Positions 27,338-37,915 of a DNA stretch of 60,708 bases are shown here, piece after piece. The position numbers were made by a program, and so were the translations under genes. The notes beneath the pieces were generated by a model, which had not been told where the DNA came from, made no database searches, and saw only the letters and a list, made by a program, of their open reading frames with translations. Source of the DNA: Planctomycetaceae bacterium (GTDB lineage: Bacteria > Planctomycetota > Planctomycetia > Planctomycetales > Planctomycetaceae); assembly GCA_021732845.1 (NCBI GenBank), contig JAKFUF010000094.1, positions 1 through 60,708 of the forward strand, written 5' to 3'. Position 1 is the first letter of the stretch, and every line of letters begins with the position of its first letter.

Positions 27338-27360
27338 GAATTCACCGCATCCACCTCAGA

Positions 27361-30201
<2,841 letters not shown>

Positions 30202-30263
30202 GCGCCGAATTCCTTAGCCGTCGTTCCTAGAGTATTGAGCGAACAGAAGTGTGGTGATCTATG

Positions 30264-30285
30264 AAAAAAACGCCATGCGTGGCGT
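30264..30285 (-). terminator. Intrinsic terminator upstream of ppdK
   Basis: On the minus strand ACGCCA, loop CGCA, TGGCGT is followed by a run of seven T. It lies about 65 bases before the ppdK start, so it either ends transcription from the pilin side or works as an attenuator in the ppdK leader, if the ppdK promoter lies further upstream. Confidence 0.6.
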
Positions 30286-30483
30286 GGAAGCGACCTGCCA
30301 GTTTCAAACGGTCGCTGAGCGCGACGGAACAAGCCGCCTTGCGAGGCGTGAAACTAGCAGCGCGGAGTCACACGGTCAAGCGGTTGGCTGAGCTGGCCTA
30401 GGCTGGCCAGTTTTCGAAAAATCAGCCGGAACGCGTTAGCGCGCGTGAGCGTCCGGTCCCCGGACTAGCGCGATCGCCGCTTT

Positions 30484-30844
30484 TTAGCTGGGTCAGAACC
30501 TGGGCCACGGCCGACGGCTGATTCAGGGTTCGCAGTCGGGATTCGATCTGCACCCCAGCAGTTTCACAGCGGCATCGGTCAGCACCACTGGGGTGGCAGC
30601 GAATTTGCGAGCCACGGCGAACGGCACCCGTTCCGCGGGCTTGAAGCCGCTTCTTCGCCAGGCCGGCGGAGTACCAGGCCCGATCCTGGCGGGCAATGAT
30701 CCAACTCGCCTGCGCTCTCATCAGCGGAGTCAGGTCGCCTTTCTCTTCAGCCGATTCCTGGCTGAAAATTCGAGCGCGGCCGTCGCGGGGGAAGTTGGCC
30801 AGCAGGCGAACCCATTGGGGCAATGGCCCGCGGCCGCATCAGAG
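30484..30844 (-). pseudogene. Carboxymuconolactone-decarboxylase-like relic
   Basis: On the minus strand one frame reads QWVRLLANFP...DLTPLMRAQASWIIARQDRAWY through AKKRLQA (30823 to about 30650). The adjacent frame then continues RVPFAVARKFAATPVVLTDA (to a stop at 30523). These are successive parts of planctomycete AhpD/carboxymuconolactone-decarboxylase-like proteins (W..ARxDRAWYA..A..RL, then FAxARKLT..P..ITDaD). The start region is missing (a TGA lies just upstream) and at least one frameshift is needed, so this is a decayed gene. The family match is from memory of the motif pattern, not a search. The rest of 30202-30895 holds only the terminator above. Confidence 0.55.
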
Positions 30845-30895
30845 TGACCACAAGCACTCCACATTGATTGTTGCCGCGGTCCTCGACGGCCGTCG

Positions 30896-31114
30896 TCACT
30901 GACCATTCGTCAACTTGTTGCTCTCGCTCCCAAGGGTGTCGACATTCGTCGCGAAGAACTCGCGGACCTTTGGCCAGCCGTACTTCAGGATGAAAATCAG
31001 AATTGGAAGCGCGATGGCACCAATGATCAGGATGGTTTCCAGGCTGACGGCACCGTCCTCATTGCGATGGATCCGTTTGAGCAGTGACCACACGGGGCGG
31101 AAGAACTTCTTCAT
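30896..31114 (-). CDS. Flp-type pilin-like small protein
   Basis: 72 residues from the ATG at 31114, with AGGA upstream. A short basic leader (MKKFFRPVWSLLKRIHRNEDG) precedes AVSLETILIIGAIALPILIF, a single hydrophobic helix. This fits the type IVb (Flp) prepilin layout: cleavage after Gly, Glu at +5, then Thr in place of the usual Tyr. The tail is polar. No prepilin peptidase or Tad ATPase is in the window. It follows the NAL1-like protease gene after about 185 bases on the same strand. A longer frame to 31294 is not supported. Confidence 0.65.
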   Translation of the reverse strand: MKKFFRPVWSLLKRIHRNEDGAVSLETILIIGAIALPILIFILKYGWPKVREFFATNVDTLGSESNKLTNGQ

Positions 31115-31299
31115 GGCAGGATCCTGAACTTGGGTGGAAGGCCGCACAGGCGATGCGCGGCGGCGGGATGTTTTCAGTTTGGAACCACAGGCGGTCGGGT
31201 TGGAGGAAGTTGAAAATCCAACACGTCCGTTTGGGGTTGTGGATTCCGGCCGGCTGCCACGGGCAACCGGCCGGGTGTCACAAGACTGCTGCAATCAGC

Positions 31300-32799
31300 T
31301 TACTGGTCGACTGTCATCCCGGCACCAGACAGCAGTCCGGGAATCGGGTTGGCCACGGTGGTCGTGCCTCCGCCCGCGAACAGCAGGGCCACCGGTTGGT
31401 TCGTGCCCTGGGTCACGATCAGCGACCCCGAGTCACCCGGCGAGGAGAAGACGCTGTAGCCAGCGGTCGGGTTGATCACGACCTGGTTGACGAACCGGGC
31501 GGTTCCCTGGGAGTAGTTGATGTTGAAGGTGGCGTTCACCGAGGTGATCTTGCCTTGGGTGTACTTCGTCGTGCGGCCATACTTCTGCACCAGCGCGCCG
31601 AGCTGGGGGGCTTTGGTCGAACCCAGCGTCGAGTAGCCTTCCGGCGGACGAGTGCCGACCAGGGCGGTCGTCGTCGTGGCCCACGAGGCGTCGTAGGTGT
31701 TGCTGGCCGAGGTCGTGAACGTGATCGGATAGTACAAGCCCAGCGTGCCGATCTGGTTGGTCGCATTGGTGCTGCAGGCTGGCTGGTAAATCTTGACGGC
31801 GCGAATGTTCGAGGTGGGCACCATCACGTGGTAGTTGCTCATGACCCATTTGCTGCCGCGGCCGGTTGTCCGGCAGGAAAGCGTTCCGACGAAGCCACAG
31901 GCCGACTCGTTGCGGATCGACACGCCAATCGGAATCGGCCGGGTGAGGAAGGCATCGGGGTTCACGCTGGTGGCCCGGGCGTCCAACTTATCCTCGTACT
32001 GAGGGTAGAAGGGGCCTTTCAACTCCACCTTGACCGGCAGTCCGTCCTTCGTCGCGGGCACTCCGCTGGGATTGCTGATGCGTGAGTACACCGACAGGTA
32101 CAACTTGCCATTCTCGTCGAGCGATGTGGCCGTGCCGAAAACGTCTTTGTAACCGGTTTTCTGCAGTTCGGCGTCGAGGGCGTTCTGGCTCTTCATGGCC
32201 GCATCCAGTTCAGCCTGCGTGAATTCCGTCGCCTGGCTGGGCGATTTCTTCCCCGGGTCGGTGGGGACCAGCACCCGGTATTGTGGCTCGAACCGCGCCA
32301 ACTGTTCGGCGGTGGGGGCCGGCTTGGCGGCCAGCGTCAGTTTGCGGCCCTTGGTCGTCTTGGTGCCGGCCAGCGACCGGCCCTTGGCGAGGAGGTCGAC
32401 ATACGGGGCGTCGTTCGAGAGTTTGCCGTTGCCATTCTTGAGGGTCGCCTCGGCGAGCCCGATTTCATCAAGCACCAGCCGAACCGGCCCCTTCAGCGTG
32501 ACTTCTCCCCGGTTGAGCAGGGTCACCTCGGTGGAGAACAGGCCCCCCTCGGTCTTCAACTGGGAGAACTGCACGAGCACCGGCTCCTGAATTTCCTCCC
32601 AGCCCTTGGGTGTGAAGCTGGCGACGGGGTGATTCAGCGGCGACTCTTGGGTCGGCTGGGCCAGGGCGATGGCCGTTTCCGCGTCTGGCTTGGGGGCGTC
32701 CTCGGCCGTGCCGAAGCCGCCCAAGGTGAACACTGCGGCCGCGGCTGAGACCAGGCCAGCCGCCATCCATCCTTTGCGATTCATCGTAAAATTGAGCAT
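31300..32799 (-). CDS. Secreted NAL1/trypsin-like serine protease
   Basis: 499 residues from the ATG at 32799, with AGAGGAAG just upstream. A signal peptide is likely (GWMAAGLVSAAAAVFTLGGFGTAE). The N-terminal half (about 45-290) has no recognised domain. The C-terminal half has a chymotrypsin-fold triad in order: His324 (MSNYHVMV), Asp370 (TYDASWA) and Ser457 (SSPGDSGSLIV). The loose spacing resembles the NAL1-type serine proteases found in plants and bacteria. The product is exported, so substrates are periplasmic or extracellular. It sits directly upstream of the Flp-like pilin, raising a processing role that is only inference. Confidence 0.8.
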   Translation of the reverse strand: MLNFTMNRKGWMAAGLVSAAAAVFTLGGFGTAEDAPKPDAETAIALAQPTQESPLNHPVASFTPKGWEEIQEPVLVQFSQLKTEGGLFSTEVTLLNRGEVTLKGPVRLVLDEIGLAEATLKNGNGKLSNDAPYVDLLAKGRSLAGTKTTKGRKLTLAAKPAPTAEQLARFEPQYRVLVPTDPGKKSPSQATEFTQAELDAAMKSQNALDAELQKTGYKDVFGTATSLDENGKLYLSVYSRISNPSGVPATKDGLPVKVELKGPFYPQYEDKLDARATSVNPDAFLTRPIPIGVSIRNESACGFVGTLSCRTTGRGSKWVMSNYHVMVPTSNIRAVKIYQPACSTNATNQIGTLGLYYPITFTTSASNTYDASWATTTTALVGTRPPEGYSTLGSTKAPQLGALVQKYGRTTKYTQGKITSVNATFNINYSQGTARFVNQVVINPTAGYSVFSSPGDSGSLIVTQGTNQPVALLFAGGGTTTVANPIPGLLSGAGMTVDQ

Positions 32800-33127
32800 G
32801 TTCTTCCTCTGAGGCTGGGTCGGGCGAGCCACTGCGGGGCGGCCGTCGGTGTGAGTGTCGCATCCTGCAGATCTGTGTGTGTCTGCACTGCCAACACTGG
32901 TGAATGCACAACGGCCCGAGGAACCTGCCAGAAATTTTGGGAAATAAATGTTCGCAAAGTTTACAAAACCTTGAAAATTCTACGCAACATTCGCGGATTT
33001 GAGGCGAAGGGCTGAAATTCGCGGCAATTCCGAGGGGAGGCACCGGCCAAAAGCAAACACCCCGCATCGCGGGGTGCTTGTGAAGTTCTCGTGTTACTGG
33101 TGTTCGCCGAGCTGCCGTCGGTTTCAG
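32800..33127. other. Intergenic region between BBP7 and protease genes
   Basis: About 330 bases. It holds the terminator of the BBP7 gene (33049-33076) and presumably the promoter of the protease gene. Nothing else is recognised. Confidence 0.5.
33049..33076 (-). terminator. Intrinsic terminator after BBP7 gene
   Basis: On the minus strand CACCCCGC, loop GAT, GCGGGGTG is followed by TTTGCTTTT. It lies about 50 bases past the BBP7 stop codon. Confidence 0.8.
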
Positions 33128-34363
33128 CTACCAGCGGTATTCGCCGCCGACGGTCAAACCACCGACGTGGAGCGAGTGGCGAGTCGGGCTGACCACCACG
33201 TCCGGGATGTTCAGCGGGCCGTTGTCGTTGTAGAAGATGTTGTCTTCGGGGCGGTTCACGCGGCCCATCCACAGGAAGTTGTAACCGACGCGAATCGACA
33301 AGTTCGGGCGGATATTCGCCTGTCCGTAGGCACCGAGTTCGAAGAACGGGGTGACACCGGTGTAATAATCGTTGGTTGTCACGTCCGGATCCTGGTTCGA
33401 ACGCAGCCGGCTGGTGAAGACGCGGGCCTTCTGGGAGTTGGCACCGACGCCGAACTTGGGCGTCACGCCGAACTGCAGGTACTTCGTCTGGATCGCGCTG
33501 TGGAAGCCAACCTGGGGACCGACGATGTTGTTCCAACTGGTCGACTCAATGGTCGACTGTGTGTCTACCGGAACGGCGAAGGTGTTGTCGCGGAACACGC
33601 CGGTCTGAGTCAGCCGTTCGTTCAACGAGATGTACCGCGCACCCACCAGCGGGCGAAGGGTGAACACTCCCGAACGGTCGTTGTCGAAGATGTAGTCCAG
33701 GTTGCCGCCCCAGAAACGTGACTCCTGTTCAGCCCGGAAGAATACGTTGTAGAACTCGATGTTGTTGCCCAGAGCACCGTTGACGAAGGTGCTGGTGCCG
33801 ATCAGGTTGTACGGCTGTCCCGGATTGGCCTGCTGCTCACCGAACAGCGTGAAGCTGCTTTGGGCTTTGTCCAGCAAGAAGGCACTGGCCTCGATGGTTC
33901 CACCGGCCAGCAGTTCCGCCCCGCCTGTGAGTCGCAAACCATTGTTTGCCCGCAGTTTCAATGGCTGCGTACTCGGAACAATGGCAATCCCCAGCGGCGT
34001 GCCGACCGGGTCGCTGACCACAAACGGCAGCCGAGGATTGGGGTTGCCGACAATCGGGGCACCCAGCAGGGTGTCGCCGTGCTCCTGGAACGTCCAGTTG
34101 AGATACTCTGTCCGGAAGTACCCGCCATTGAAGATGGCGGGTCCCCGGGTCAACAAGGCCGCCTCGGCCTCGGCGTACGGAACCTCGGAGGGTTCGTTCG
34201 GGTCGGCGATGTACGCCGGTTGCTGGTAGCCTGGTGGCTGTTGAGCCCCGGGATCTCCGTAGATGATGCCTCCAGGCCCCTCGCTGAACCCTTGCCCGTG
34301 GGCCAGGCAGCACATACCGAAGACAAGGGCGAGCGCGAATCCGCCGGCTCGGATCATGTTCAT
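33128..34363 (-). CDS. BBP7 family outer-membrane beta-barrel protein
   Basis: 411 residues from the ATG at 34363, preceded by TGAGGACC. The signal peptide is clear (MNMIRAGGFALALVFGMCCLAHGQ). The body alternates aromatic and polar residues as in outer-membrane strands, and it ends GGLTVGGEYRW with the C-terminal aromatic typical of barrels. The segments GARYISLNERL, WNNIVGPQVG and IRVGYNFLWMGRVNRPEDNI are characteristic of the planctomycete BBP7 family. Function is unknown beyond outer-membrane location. It has its own terminator downstream (33049-33076). Confidence 0.9.
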   Translation of the reverse strand: MNMIRAGGFALALVFGMCCLAHGQGFSEGPGGIIYGDPGAQQPPGYQQPAYIADPNEPSEVPYAEAEAALLTRGPAIFNGGYFRTEYLNWTFQEHGDTLLGAPIVGNPNPRLPFVVSDPVGTPLGIAIVPSTQPLKLRANNGLRLTGGAELLAGGTIEASAFLLDKAQSSFTLFGEQQANPGQPYNLIGTSTFVNGALGNNIEFYNVFFRAEQESRFWGGNLDYIFDNDRSGVFTLRPLVGARYISLNERLTQTGVFRDNTFAVPVDTQSTIESTSWNNIVGPQVGFHSAIQTKYLQFGVTPKFGVGANSQKARVFTSRLRSNQDPDVTTNDYYTGVTPFFELGAYGQANIRPNLSIRVGYNFLWMGRVNRPEDNIFYNDNGPLNIPDVVVSPTRHSLHVGGLTVGGEYRW

Positions 34364-34569
34364 GGTCCTCAGGCAACGTACAGCGAGTACGGATAGACGC
34401 CTGACACACGGATGCCGTTTGTCAGACGCGCCGAACGTACCGGTTATGACGGTAAATCCAACTGTATGACAGATATCGGTTCGCCCGAAGACCGGACTTC
34501 TGAGAAACTGTATCAATTGTGACGAAGGAACCGCATCGGCGTGCCAGCAGGCATTGCCGAAGATTCGGT

Positions 34570-35559
34570 CTACGACGACTTTACTGCCGCCACGGAGGCC
34601 GCCACGCCCCTCTGGGCGATCGCCTGGTCGATGGCGGCACGGTCAGCGACCGACAACGAAGCCCGCATTCCCGCCGCAGATTCGTGAATCTGGTGCGGGC
34701 GTTTGGCACCGCACAAGGCGACCGTGATTCCCGGCCGACTGATGGTCCAGGCGATCACCAGTTCGGTGACGCTGCGGTTGCCGGCAATTGAGCGCAACTG
34801 CTCGACAAAATCGATGTTACGCTGAAACTCCTCTCCACGAAACATTGGGTATTTGGCCCGCCCGTCGCGGGGGTCGAACTGATGATCACGTGCCATGTGC
34901 CCAGCCAGCAGCCCCTTCATCAGCGGCCAATAGACACAGACCGCCACATTGTGTGTATGGCACCAGGGAAGCTCACTCGCCTCGATCTCCCGTTGCAGCA
35001 GGTTGTAGTGAGGCTGGAACGCCGTCAGCGGACATGCGGCGGCAAATACCGCCAACTGTGCGGTTGTGACATTGGAGACGCCGACACTGCGGGTCAGCCC
35101 TTCGTCCATCAATTCCCGCAGCGCTCCGGCAGATTCCGCCAAGGGAACTTGGGGGTCTGGACCATGCAGGTAAAGCAGATCGAGATAGTCCGTTCCCAGC
35201 CTCTGCAACGATTTCCGGCATTCGCGTTTCAATGTCGCCGGAGAGCCATCGCGGGCCTGCTTGCGGTCGGGGCCATAGTGGATGCCGCCTTTGCTGGCGA
35301 TTACGATCTCACGGCGGGACCCGATTTTTCCGTCCCGCAATGCCCGCCCAATGAGCCGCTCGCTCTCGCCAGAGTAGCCATAGCAGTACGCCGTGTCGAA
35401 AAAGTTGATGCCAGAGTCGAAGGCCGCCTCCAGCGTGGCCAGACTTTGACCCTCTTCGACATCCAGACTGGTCACGCCCGCGATCGGCCAGCAGCCCATG
35501 GCGACAGGCGTCACCTGGATGTTGCTCGAACCCAATGGCCGCAAGGAGGTTGTATTCAT
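34570..35559 (-). CDS. Aldo/keto reductase
   Basis: 329 residues from the ATG at 35559, an NAD(P)H-dependent carbonyl reductase of the AKR (beta/alpha)8 barrel. The catalytic tetrad can be placed: Asp and Tyr in FDTAYCYGYSGESERLIG, Lys in VIASKGG and His in LLYLHGPD. Substrate unknown. Its ATG overlaps the ferrochelatase stop by four bases (ATGA), so it is the last gene of a coupled three-gene operon. Linkage to haem synthesis is suggestive but does not identify the substrate. Confidence 0.9.
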   Translation of the reverse strand: MNTTSLRPLGSSNIQVTPVAMGCWPIAGVTSLDVEEGQSLATLEAAFDSGINFFDTAYCYGYSGESERLIGRALRDGKIGSRREIVIASKGGIHYGPDRKQARDGSPATLKRECRKSLQRLGTDYLDLLYLHGPDPQVPLAESAGALRELMDEGLTRSVGVSNVTTAQLAVFAAACPLTAFQPHYNLLQREIEASELPWCHTHNVAVCVYWPLMKGLLAGHMARDHQFDPRDGRAKYPMFRGEEFQRNIDFVEQLRSIAGNRSVTELVIAWTISRPGITVALCGAKRPHQIHESAAGMRASLSVADRAAIDQAIAQRGVAASVAAVKSS

Positions 35560-36581
35560 GTCTTGGCTGCGGGGCGGCGGGGGGCGGGGCAGCAATCGAC
35601 TGGACAAACATCGTGGCTCGCGGACATTTGTCCGATTGCCGCGCGGGTGTCATCTCCGCTCAGCCGTTCTTCAATCAGCATGCGGATCATCTGCACGAAG
35701 TCTGGGTGAGTCCCGACGGTTTCGGCACGAACCATGTTCAGCCCCAACTCGTGGCACAAATCCCGGCCTTCCACATCCAGGTCGTACAGCACTTCCATAT
35801 GGTCGGACAGGAACCCGATCGGCAGCACCACGACATCCTGTGTGCCGGCGGCGGCCAGGGTTTTGAAGTGGTCGAGCACGTCAGGTTCGAGCCACGGGTC
35901 TTCGGGCCGGCCGCTACGGGATTGAAAGACCAGCTTCCAGCGGTCCTGCCCCACTCCCGTGGCTTCCGCCACCAGGCGGCAGGCTTCGGTCAACTGCTTG
36001 TCATACGCCGACTGCGAAGACATCGAAACGGGGATGCTGTGAGCGGTGAACGCCAGTTGCACAGAGTCTCGGCGTTCACTCGGAATCTTGGAGAGTGCGG
36101 CGCGCACCCGTCCAGCATTGGCATCAATGAACTTGGGGTGATTGAAAAACACGCGAAGCTTGTCGATCTGGGTTGCCCCGGCCCCCACGGTTGTTTGCGC
36201 TTGCTGGATATTCTCGCGATACTGCCGGCAACTGGAGTAGGACGAATAGGCGGCCGTCACGAACGCGAGCGCATGCTGGACCCCGTCGGCGGACATCTGC
36301 CGCATTGTGTCGGCCAGCATTGGATGCCAGTTCCGGTTGCCCCAGTAGATGGGCAGCGTGATGCCATGCTGGTCGAGTTCCGTCCGCAGCGCGGCGATCA
36401 GTTCCCGCACCTGGGCATTGATCGGGCTCACGCCGTTGAAATGCTCATAGTGATGCGCCACCTCCAACATCCGCTCACGCGGCACATTCCGGCCGCGCAG
36501 GACGTTTTCCAGGAAGGGGATCACATCCTCCATCTTCTCGGGGCCGCCAAAGGAGACGATGAGGATGGCGTTGTAGGTCAT
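35556..36581 (-). CDS. hemH: Ferrochelatase
   Basis: 341 residues. It inserts Fe2+ into a porphyrin; whether the substrate is protoporphyrin or coproporphyrin is not decided by the sequence. The catalytic His is in FTAHSIP (about 181) and the conserved acidic site in GFLSDHMEVLYDLD (Glu about 262); GNRNWHPMLADT and AYSSYSSCRQY are also family regions. The C-terminal tail carries extra cysteines (HDVCPVDCCP). Some ferrochelatases hold a [2Fe-2S] cluster in this region, but the spacing here is not the classical one. Start and stop each overlap a neighbour by four bases. Confidence 0.95.
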   Translation of the reverse strand: MTYNAILIVSFGGPEKMEDVIPFLENVLRGRNVPRERMLEVAHHYEHFNGVSPINAQVRELIAALRTELDQHGITLPIYWGNRNWHPMLADTMRQMSADGVQHALAFVTAAYSSYSSCRQYRENIQQAQTTVGAGATQIDKLRVFFNHPKFIDANAGRVRAALSKIPSERRDSVQLAFTAHSIPVSMSSQSAYDKQLTEACRLVAEATGVGQDRWKLVFQSRSGRPEDPWLEPDVLDHFKTLAAAGTQDVVVLPIGFLSDHMEVLYDLDVEGRDLCHELGLNMVRAETVGTHPDFVQMIRMLIEERLSGDDTRAAIGQMSASHDVCPVDCCPAPRRPAAKT

Positions 36582-36898
36582 GTGTTCAGATTCTCGCGTT
36601 GGGCGGGGTGTGAAATGCCGCTTGTGATGATCGGCGCAGTTTTCAACGATTTGATCCCGAGCAGATCGTTCATGTCGCTGAGCATTGCTCGTTTGGCATC
36701 GTCACTTATACGATCGAGATCCTGATTTTTGAACGCTACCCGGATTGCAGGATGCAGGGCGAGAAGGCGAGTGATTTGCCGATCTAGATCTGAATGCAGG
36801 TTCACATTGCTCAAATCGAACAAATCCGTCCGGCGGTGATCCTCAGGAAGGTCGACACCGCCAATGACCGGCACAAAGTGGTCGTCACTGCGGGCCAT
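36578..36898 (-). CDS. Conserved-looking small protein upstream of hemH
   Basis: 106 residues, ATG at 36898 with AAGGA upstream. Mostly hydrophilic and helical (NVNLHSDLDRQITRLLALHP, ISDDAKRAMLSDMNDLLGI), without a signal peptide or membrane segment. It overlaps the ferrochelatase start by four bases, so it is the first cistron of the hemH operon. No family is recognised; the coupling suggests a partner or regulator of haem metabolism, which is inference. Confidence 0.65.
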   Translation of the reverse strand: MARSDDHFVPVIGGVDLPEDHRRTDLFDLSNVNLHSDLDRQITRLLALHPAIRVAFKNQDLDRISDDAKRAMLSDMNDLLGIKSLKTAPIITSGISHPAQRENLNT

Positions 36899-36953
36899 TA
36901 GAGGTATCCTTTCTCAGCCAATTACCCCGCAACCTTGGACTTCAAGGTCCCAC

Positions 36954-36975
36954 TGTGAAATCTGAGATTTGAGAT
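36954..36975. repeat. TGAAATCTGAGATTTGAGAT motif
   Basis: AT-rich near-palindrome (AAATCTGAGATTT) in the gap after the rpe gene. A longer relative is at 59011-59043 (TTGAAATCTGAAATTTGAGA) and a weaker one at 26225-26247. All three lie in intergenic gaps. Confidence 0.5.
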
Positions 36976-37060
36976 CCATTTGGACACCATCACCCTTGCA
37001 GATGACGATCCCAAGTTCTCGCCCCTCGCTCGGACGGCCTGGAAGGCCATCCTACATTCT

Positions 37061-37717
37061 TCACGCCGATTCCTGAATCGCCTTGATCCCTGCGGCAATT
37101 CCCTGCGGATGACCAAACACGCTGGAGCCCGCCACGAAGACCGTGGCTCCGGCGGCAAATGCCAGCGGAGCAGTGTGCGCGTCGATTCCACCATCGACTT
37201 CCAACTCGCAGGTGGGGTTGTGCCGGTCGATCATTTCCCGCACCCGCTTGATCTTGTCCAGTGTGCTGGTGATGAATTTCTGCCCGCCGAAACCCGGGTT
37301 CACGGTCATCACGAGGACGATGTTCACGTCCGGCAAGATTTCCTGCAGCACGCTGGCCGGGGTGGCGGGGTTGATGACGATGCCCGCACCCAGCCCCATC
37401 GCGCGAATCCGTTGAATCGTCCGATGCACATGCAGGTTGCCCTCCCAGTGGACCTGCAGCGATGTCGAGCCCGCGGCGGCGAAGGCGTCCAGGTATTGGT
37501 CGGGGTTTGAGATCATCAGATGCGTTTCGAGCCGCAGTTTGGTGACCGGCTTGAGCGCCTGGACCACAAGCGGGCCGATGCTGATGTTCGGCACGAAATG
37601 TCCGTCCATCACATCCACATGGATCCGGTTGGCCCCCGCCTCTTCAGCCTGGCGAACCTGTTCTCCAAGCCGCGCAAAGTCCGCGGCCAAAATCGAAGGG
37701 GCGACGAGTGGTGGCAT
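37061..37717 (-). CDS. rpe: Ribulose-phosphate 3-epimerase
   Basis: 218 residues from the ATG at 37717, the normal length for Rpe; the frame remains open upstream but without family sequence. It interconverts ribulose-5-phosphate and xylulose-5-phosphate in the pentose phosphate pathway. TIM-barrel metal and catalytic motifs are present: PSILAADFARLG, HVDVMDGHFVPNI, ETHLMI, VNPGFGGQKF and EVDGGI. It is divergent from the sulfatase gene, with about 200 bases between them. Confidence 0.95.
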   Translation of the reverse strand: MPPLVAPSILAADFARLGEQVRQAEEAGANRIHVDVMDGHFVPNISIGPLVVQALKPVTKLRLETHLMISNPDQYLDAFAAAGSTSLQVHWEGNLHVHRTIQRIRAMGLGAGIVINPATPASVLQEILPDVNIVLVMTVNPGFGGQKFITSTLDKIKRVREMIDRHNPTCELEVDGGIDAHTAPLAFAAGATVFVAGSSVFGHPQGIAAGIKAIQESA

Positions 37718-37915
37718 TGCGTATGAAACCCTGCGTGATGCGGAAACCTGTCGCGTCTTTTTTAGCGTGATCCCGCCCCACAGTACAGCAGCGCGTCGCG
37801 CGTGGGGGATGTCATTCGGTGTTCCCTCGTCCAGACCAGCGGTACACTTGCGGGCGACCGCGATGACGCAATTCAATGCCGAGCAAATGCTGGCCCTGCA
37901 CCAGAGAACCGTCCG

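Noticed and set aside
35535-36725. A 396-codon plus-strand frame opposite hemH
   Set aside because: It lies antisense to ferrochelatase and has no recognisable domain.
36922-37194. A 90-codon minus-strand frame after rpe
   Set aside because: It overlaps the end of rpe in another frame and reads into an AT-rich repeat; basic, low-information composition.
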